A DNA stretch of 64,000 nucleotides from the NCBI RefSeq assembly GCF_022870905.1, contig NZ_CP091510.1:930001-994000 (forward strand), in the 5' to 3' direction. The notes below the pieces were generated by a model that searched no databases, had not been told where the DNA came from, and saw only the letters and a list, made by a program, of their open reading frames with translations. Below are positions 60,201 through 64,000 of this stretch, one piece after another. The stretch's first letter is position 1, and each line of letters begins with the position of its first letter. The DNA is from Neisseria arctica (lineage in GTDB: Bacteria; Pseudomonadota; Gammaproteobacteria; Burkholderiales; Neisseriaceae). A program made the translations under genes and the position numbers.

Positions 60201-62218
60201 TGGCGGCAATTGCCCGTACGGCATTACAGGCTGAATGGCGAGGTTATGCGGATAGTCTAAACAATGTTGAATATGTTAATAACAGCGTTAATTTAGATGA
60301 AAGAAATCCGTCGTGGTACGCGGCCAAGGCCAGGGGCGACTATAAGATGCTTGCTGATGCCGGTCGGTTAGGCATTGGAAATTTCGGATGGGTAACCGTA
60401 ATAACAACTAATGCTTATGGCACATCGGCTCATGTTACGCAACGGGCGGTATCAAGTAATAGTGGTTTAGTTTGGCAGCGCGTCGGCGTGGACGGTACTA
60501 CATGGGGCGGCTGGACTAGGCAAGAAACTGTGGCGGGAGCGGCTGAAAAGGCAGAAGCCGCGAAAAATGCAGCAATTGCAGAAGCGCAACGGTTAAGCAT
60601 TGTCACTGATTCCAGAATCACTGCTTTACAGCAAACCGTAGCCGAAAAAGACCGCGCGACGGCCAGTCAGCTTAACGCACTGACGGCCAGCCTGAACAAT
60701 ATTGGCGGTGTAAACCTGCTGGTGGATAGTGAGTACACTAGCCCGCTGGCTTGGTCAGGCGCGGCTGCTTTATCGTCGTCGGTTTTTCGTGGCCGCCGTT
60801 TAATCCGCATAGGCGTTAAAACGGATGGTGTGGCACAGATTGGCACGGTGCAGGTTGTTGGCGGAGGAAAAACCAAGCTGGTCGCCGGAGTTGAATACAC
60901 TTTATCCATGAATATTCAAGGTACCGCAGGGTTCCAGGCAACAGGCATGAATTATGTGTATTTAATGCGTGATAGTGCGGAGGGTGTAAATCATAGGCTA
61001 GATAGAATTCCGATTACGGCAAGCTTAGGGAACCGAGTTAAGTTGACGTTTACTGCACCTTTTACCAGTAACACGGTGCGGCTGCTGATTGCAGCCAATG
61101 GTACGTTTGCTTCTTCCGATTGGTTCGCCTTTCATTCGGTTAAGCTTGAGCGGGGTGGTGTGGCAACGGACTGGTCTGCTACGCCTGAAGATTTAGATGT
61201 AGCCGTATCTGCTGTTGATGCCTCATTAACTGATTATAAAGCAGCACAGGCTGCCAAAGATCAGGCAACGGTTACGCAGCTATCCGGATTGACGGCCCGG
61301 GTCGGCAGTGCGGAATCAAGCATTAGTCAAAATAGTAGTGCCATAGCTACCGTGGACGGCAAAGTACAGTCCATGTACACGCTCAAAGTTGAAACAATCA
61401 GCGGCGGGCGGAAAGTGGCGAGCGGCCTCGCTCTTGGTGCTGATGGACAGACTGGCGACAGTCAAATCTTGCTGTATGCGGATAAGCTGGCACTTGTGAA
61501 CCCTAGCAGCAAGGCAATCAGCCCGCCGTTCGTAGTGACTACTAAGGCCGGCGGTGGGGCGCAAATGGCATTGGACGGTGATTTTATTGCCACGGATAGC
61601 ATTTTGGCGCGCCATATCGCGGCAAATCAGAAAATCACTACGCCGATTTTGGATGCGCCAACCATTAATGCCGGACGCCTGAATAGTACGACTATCAATA
61701 ATGGTAACGGGGCATTCACTGTAAATGAAGCAGGTGATTTATATGCTCGAAATGGTCGATTTGAGGGGGTGATTAGGGCAGATAAGATAGAGGGATTTTT
61801 AGTTGAACAGATTACCGTTAGAAGAGGAGAAATAACATATCGATACGGAACTACTAGCGATTACCGATGTAGTTATGTTTTTGAAAAAGTGGATGCAAGG
61901 GCAGCATACGCTGCAATTGAAACCATTGAATCATTTGCAACTGCGAGCGGCTCTAATGCCATTACAACAAATACTTATGTGAGACTATATCTTGATGATG
62001 TTTTAGTTAGGCCGCGCAGAGTATATGAAAGTTTAGATGGCGTGGATAGCTCTAACGCTACCGCCGGTCACCCCAAAACTGGTGTTGTTCCATTGCCGGT
62101 TTTTAAGGTTGGCACTGGTAGCCATACTATCCGAGTTGAGGTTTACGGGTGGCGTCAAGGGGTAGGAATAACGGCTAATGTGCCTGATTTTTTAACAATC
62201 ACGTTTAACTACAATTAA
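57293..62218 (+). CDS. Tip attachment protein J (host specificity protein)
   Basis: A 1641-residue central tail fibre. The N-terminus (SLRIIDAISEGVVSGFANGD, then FLDDTPVQNADNSYNFKG) and following domains are lambda J-like; two fibronectin-type III-like modules lie at about 610-790 (VLSWDNLTASGQVLTYDIKI, then VFYFWVRIVDAAGNAGEF); residues about 800-960 are Ala-rich coiled coil; a DUF1983-like part follows; the last 170 residues are a Gly/Ser/Asn-rich tip likely to bind the receptor. Two exact uptake sequences lie in the gene (58179, 59514). AGGAGTGTAGAG precedes the ATG. Confidence 0.95.
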   Translation: MGGQSGGGGSTPYEAPNTLSSAQSLRIIDAISEGVVSGFANGDSAPFKSVFLDDTPVQNADNSYNFKGIVGFFQRGTQDQTYVPGFDASERTVPVSTSVKKATPVVRAVSDDLVNRLRVTVGVDRNVRVKDNGDSVAATTQLRIELVGNSGVVAAKTVTFKEKGSGAYYQDVLFNKLPPVPFNIRVVRVTADSTTDKISNNTFFASYVEIIDAKLSYPHTAFAALAIDSDQFGNNVPRRNYLLKGRLVKVPSNYDPETRTYSGGTWDGSFKTAWTNNPAWVFYDVLTQARFSTLARRLKLADVDKWALYQVAKYCDELVDDGFGGKEPRFVCNAYITDVTQAGEFLTNLASVFTGLPLWNGNQVSVVMDADADPVALYNNSNVKDGLFTYSGAAYKSIHTAVHVQYVDKNDSYRTKTEYVADNDAIARYGLNIKQITAFGCDSRGQAARFGAWVLQTELRQQNMVSFEVGRDGLKHLPYDIVQVMDNHYAGAELSGRVQAVDGTTVTLDRDVIDSVGALFYYSDADGLKSTKVVQQPAANQVVLESAVGVSVQTGWALSGKVKPRLYRAIGIKENTEEGTYTISALLHDPKKYAAVDKWASFDREITTLHNVEPVLINGDLATDGNAVVLSWDNLTASGQVLTYDIKIYRNGQLYRHTPDAQTAEIRLENLPNGDYKAEIRGRNARGVLSEPLVKAWSINYSVTGLRAIPKTFAIGLDWVLPQTVVSSLTSEVWYSQTNDIQTATKLVSLPYPQNHYTLTGVGISDVFYFWVRIVDAAGNAGEFTAAVQGQADNNPAPIVQQIQGAITKSALSQSLIESLNSDMSATAQTETAKEAAIRAAEIRATANKAASDLTAKASEIGTRVSAVETVNNQQAQQISTVTAAQGQTAAGLEAEKKARADGDAAEASARQTLASRVASAESDITQEVLARTAADNAQVAETNALKGRVGNAESSITDLRESKADASQVAAIARTALQAEWRGYADSLNNVEYVNNSVNLDERNPSWYAAKARGDYKMLADAGRLGIGNFGWVTVITTNAYGTSAHVTQRAVSSNSGLVWQRVGVDGTTWGGWTRQETVAGAAEKAEAAKNAAIAEAQRLSIVTDSRITALQQTVAEKDRATASQLNALTASLNNIGGVNLLVDSEYTSPLAWSGAAALSSSVFRGRRLIRIGVKTDGVAQIGTVQVVGGGKTKLVAGVEYTLSMNIQGTAGFQATGMNYVYLMRDSAEGVNHRLDRIPITASLGNRVKLTFTAPFTSNTVRLLIAANGTFASSDWFAFHSVKLERGGVATDWSATPEDLDVAVSAVDASLTDYKAAQAAKDQATVTQLSGLTARVGSAESSISQNSSAIATVDGKVQSMYTLKVETISGGRKVASGLALGADGQTGDSQILLYADKLALVNPSSKAISPPFVVTTKAGGGAQMALDGDFIATDSILARHIAANQKITTPILDAPTINAGRLNSTTINNGNGAFTVNEAGDLYARNGRFEGVIRADKIEGFLVEQITVRRGEITYRYGTTSDYRCSYVFEKVDARAAYAAIETIESFATASGSNAITTNTYVRLYLDDVLVRPRRVYESLDGVDSSNATAGHPKTGVVPLPVFKVGTGSHTIRVEVYGWRQGVGITANVPDFLTITFNYN

Positions 62219-62220
62219 TC

Positions 62221-62247
62221 AGCCGCCGAAAGGCGGTTTTATTTTTA
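62221..62247 (+). other. Intercistronic hairpin after J
   Basis: CCGCC-GAAA-GGCGG followed by TTTTATTTTTATT, then AAAAGGAAAAAAT and the next ATG. Confidence 0.7.
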
Positions 62248-62262
62248 TTAAAAGGAAAAAAT

Positions 62263-62589
62263 ATGTCTGAAAAAATTATTGCAATCAAAAAGCAAATTGA
62301 AGATGAAGCGACAGGCGCGGTATCTGAATATCACGTTATCAAGCACTTTTATGTTGATCGAAGTGTGAGCTATGCCGAAGTTGGCTTTGCAACTTATTTT
62401 AGTGAGGCTGCTTATAAAAACGGCCGCCGCCCGGTATCGACAACGGGGATTATCCTTAAAATTAATCAGGTTCCGCCGCGTGGAGAAGATTTAGATAATT
62501 GGTTTTATAAGATCGCTGCTGCCCAATTGGAAGAATCGGAAAGCGGGTCTGTTTTGGCTGGTGGTGAATTAGTGATGGAATCAGAGTAA
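62263..62589 (+). CDS. Hypothetical tail-associated protein
   Basis: A 108-residue protein starting MSEKIIAIKKQIEDEATGAV, with VIKHFYVDRSVSYAEVGFATYF (in part). Proteins of this size right after J are often fibre tip partners or chaperones; I recognise no family here. AAAAGGAAAAAAT precedes the ATG. Confidence 0.6.
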   Translation: MSEKIIAIKKQIEDEATGAVSEYHVIKHFYVDRSVSYAEVGFATYFSEAAYKNGRRPVSTTGIILKINQVPPRGEDLDNWFYKIAAAQLEESESGSVLAGGELVMESE

Positions 62590-62610
62590 CCCGCTTCGGC
62601 GGGTATTTTT
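62589..62610 (+). terminator. Hairpin after the post-J gene
   Basis: ACCCGC-TTCG-GCGGGT followed by ATTTTT; the second arm can instead pair with TACCCGC at 62612. Confidence 0.75.
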
Positions 62611-62643
62611 ATACCCGCCAAACTTCGAAAAGAAAGGTAGAAA

Positions 62644-63057
62644 ATGCCTGTAAACACTACAAGCACGGCAACCTACGCGCTCAATGTTGGCGCAGTGGGC
62701 ATTGTTGGTACTTTTATGGGAATGCCGCTGGACGCCTTAATTTTAGGCGCATTCGCAGGGGCAATCATGCACGGCCTAAGCGCGGCAGGTAGCCGCACTA
62801 ACGGCATTACAACAATCATCACTAGCACGCTGTTAGCGGGAGCGTTTTCCCCTGCTGTGGTGGGTTGGCTGATTGTTAATGTTGATATGGGCAACCCAGA
62901 CTATGAGGAGTCAGTATTTAAGCCTCTTGTATCTGTAGCTATCGGTGGCGCGTGGCCTTGGCTTTTGCCGCTGCTATCGGACGGCGTTAAAGAGATATGG
63001 GCTGCCGTTGTTGGCCGCTTTATCCGTTTTATCGATTATATGGGGGGCGGCAAGTGA
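62644..63057 (+). CDS. Holin-like membrane protein
   Basis: A 137-residue protein with about three hydrophobic helices (VGAVGIVGTFMGMPLDALIL, LILGAFAGAIMHGLSAAG, ITSTLLAGAFSPAVVGWLIV) and a C-terminal helix ending RFIDYMGGGK. It lies directly before a second small membrane protein and the endolysin, so a holin role is likely by position. Confidence 0.65.
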   Translation: MPVNTTSTATYALNVGAVGIVGTFMGMPLDALILGAFAGAIMHGLSAAGSRTNGITTIITSTLLAGAFSPAVVGWLIVNVDMGNPDYEESVFKPLVSVAIGGAWPWLLPLLSDGVKEIWAAVVGRFIRFIDYMGGGK

Positions 63058-63323
63058 GCATGTTTTTAATATGGGTCAATATGGCAGCGGTGGCGGTTAT
63101 ATTTGTGCATTGTGTCTGCCGATTATCTCGCAGACGGTGGACTGTGTGGCAGCCGGAGCTTTTGGCACATGCTATTTTGTGCGGCGGCGCGGTGGGCGTG
63201 CTTGGGCATAGCCTCATGCAAGGCGGATTACATCACCCGTCTGAGATTGTGATTAACGTCGGTATGGCAGTGTACTTTTTATCGCAGAGCTGGCGGCGTT
63301 ATCTCATATTCCGCTTTAAATAA
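63054..63323 (+). CDS. Second small lysis-module membrane protein
   Basis: An 89-residue protein with two to three hydrophobic helices (MFLIWVNMAAVAVIFVHCVC, ILCGGAVGVLGHSLMQGG, INVGMAVYFLSQSWRRYLIF). The GTG at 63054 overlaps the previous stop (GTGA) with GGGGGG upstream; an ATG two codons later is possible. Likely a holin partner or antiholin. Confidence 0.6.
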   Translation: MSMFLIWVNMAAVAVIFVHCVCRLSRRRWTVWQPELLAHAILCGGAVGVLGHSLMQGGLHHPSEIVINVGMAVYFLSQSWRRYLIFRFK

Positions 63324-63324
63324 C

Positions 63325-63347
63325 AGGCCGTCTGAAATGGACGGCCT
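63325..63347 (+). other. Uptake-sequence hairpin before the endolysin gene
   Basis: AGGCCGT-CTGAAATGG-ACGGCCT, then TACTTTTTGGGAG, where GGGAG is the endolysin ribosome site. Confidence 0.7.
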
Positions 63348-63367
63348 TACTTTTTGGGAGTTTTAAA

Positions 63368-64000
63368 ATGGCTAAATATGGCAGCACGGGCGCAGAAGTT
63401 CGCGCTATCCAGCACGCGCTTGGCTTGGTGATTGACGGACATTTCGGCGCGAAAACCAAAGCGGCGGTAGTTGATTTTCAGCGGGTCAACCGCCTTAAGC
63501 CGGACGGCATTGTCGGCCCTCATACTTGGAGCTTGCTTAAAATTGAGCTTGGGGCGAAAGAGCTGTTACCGCTTGATCGTTCGGCGTTTTTTAACGAGGT
63601 GCGCGGCTTGTTTCGTGGCGGCCTGAAGCAATCTCAAGTTGACGGCCTTAATGCCTTGTTGGACGCAGTGACCGGCTGCGGCATTAACGAGGCAGCTTAT
63701 ATGCTGGCAACCGCCTGTCATGAGACGGATTTTACTATGCTGCCCATCGAGGAGCGCGGCAAGGGTCGCGGGCGTGATTACGGCAAGCGATTAAAAGAGA
63801 GCCGCCAACCCTACAATGATACGGCAGCGATTTTTTACGGCCGCGGCTATGTACAGCTAACATGGTATGAAAACTACGCCAAGGCCGGGCAAAAACTAGG
63901 CATTAATCTGTTACAAGAGCCAGAGCTTGCGTTACGCCCGTTAATCGCCGCCCGCATCATGCGCGAGGGAATGCTTGAGGGCTGGTTTACCGGGCGGAAA
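63368..64000 (+). CDS. Endolysin: peptidoglycan-binding plus GH19-type lysozyme/chitinase domain (cut by window edge)
   Basis: 211 codons are visible without a stop. Residues about 5-60 are a peptidoglycan-binding domain (GSTGAEVRAIQHALGLVIDG, then FGAKTKAAVVDFQRVNRLKP). From about 75 on it is a GH19-like catalytic domain: NEAAYMLATACHETDFTMLP with the catalytic Glu, then FYGRGYVQLTWYENYAKAGQ. It degrades the cell wall at lysis after the holin acts. The ribosome site is GGGAG. Confidence 0.9.
   Translation, partial: MAKYGSTGAEVRAIQHALGLVIDGHFGAKTKAAVVDFQRVNRLKPDGIVGPHTWSLLKIELGAKELLPLDRSAFFNEVRGLFRGGLKQSQVDGLNALLDAVTGCGINEAAYMLATACHETDFTMLPIEERGKGRGRDYGKRLKESRQPYNDTAAIFYGRGYVQLTWYENYAKAGQKLGINLLQEPELALRPLIAARIMREGMLEGWFTGRK

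Larger units (their letters stand above)
18860..64000. mobile_element. Lambda-like siphovirus prophage (right end beyond window)
   Basis: From the tRNA-Thr end to the window edge, nearly all genes are phage-type and follow lambda's logic: a minus-strand recombination operon with an excisionase-like gene next to the tRNA, cI/cro switch, replication with internal origin, nin-region genes, late promoter, terminase, portal, capsid, G-GT, tape measure, M-L-K-I-J, holin-like proteins and endolysin. All recognised core genes look intact. The integrase and the right attachment site are not in the window. Left boundary is inferred from the tRNA. Confidence 0.95.

Overview
The window is from a Neisseria-like member of the Neisseriaceae. 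The DNA uptake sequence core GCCGTCTGAA recurs throughout the first 18.6 kb, mostly as the 12-mer AGGCCGTCTGAA and often as inverted pairs that form terminators. The housekeeping genes (gltB, gltD, rpe, gshA, trpS, an UPF0237/UPF0210 pair) also fit that family. The species cannot be fixed from this window.

Layout. Positions 1-18570 are chromosome: the N-terminal two thirds of an ornithine decarboxylase, a Spy/CpxP-like periplasmic protein, rpe, gltB and gltD (split by an inverted DUF305 lipoprotein gene), an ACT-domain/UPF0210 pair, gshA, adhP, trpS, and a minus-strand group of a spermidine-synthase-like protein, a 2Fe-2S ferredoxin-like protein and an alpha/beta hydrolase. A tRNA-Thr(TGT) at 18784-18859 probably marks the left attachment site of a prophage that fills the rest of the window and runs off the right edge inside the endolysin gene.

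The prophage is a lambda-like siphovirus. Its left (minus) operon, from about 26.8 kb back to 18.9 kb, carries small membrane proteins, Bet, a YqaJ exonuclease, SSB, KOW/SH3-like proteins, a C5-cytosine methyltransferase, a MazG/PRA-PH-type pyrophosphohydrolase and an AlpA-like protein. A CI-like repressor (28398-29102) and a Cro-like protein (29229) diverge across repeated AAACA-N-TGTTTA operator sites; similar sites control the left operon. A three-gene toxin/antitoxin-like cassette lies behind cI. The right operon has a replication initiator with internal iterons (likely origin), a Dam-type methylase, NinG, a DUF2829 protein (the Tad2 anti-Thoeris family), DUF1367, a RelA/SpoT-like HD hydrolase and a putative late activator. 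A late promoter, leader terminator and about 500 bp of structured non-coding DNA precede the terminase, portal, head and tail genes. The tail module follows lambda (G-GT frameshift, tape measure, M, L, K, I, J), then holin-like proteins and a GH19-type endolysin.

Two islands of accessory genes interrupt the tail module. The larger one (45737-49686) holds small membrane proteins, a lipoprotein, two copies of a structured RNA resembling C4 antisense RNA next to a Rha-type regulator, and an independently transcribed two-gene unit with a HEPN-like protein. The most interesting signals are that HEPN-like unit, the inverted repeat that makes the segment before the second C4-like RNA complementary to the rha ribosome-binding site, the canonical A AAA AAG frameshift site, the iteron origin, and a folded element at 26131-26197. 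No integrase is visible in the window.
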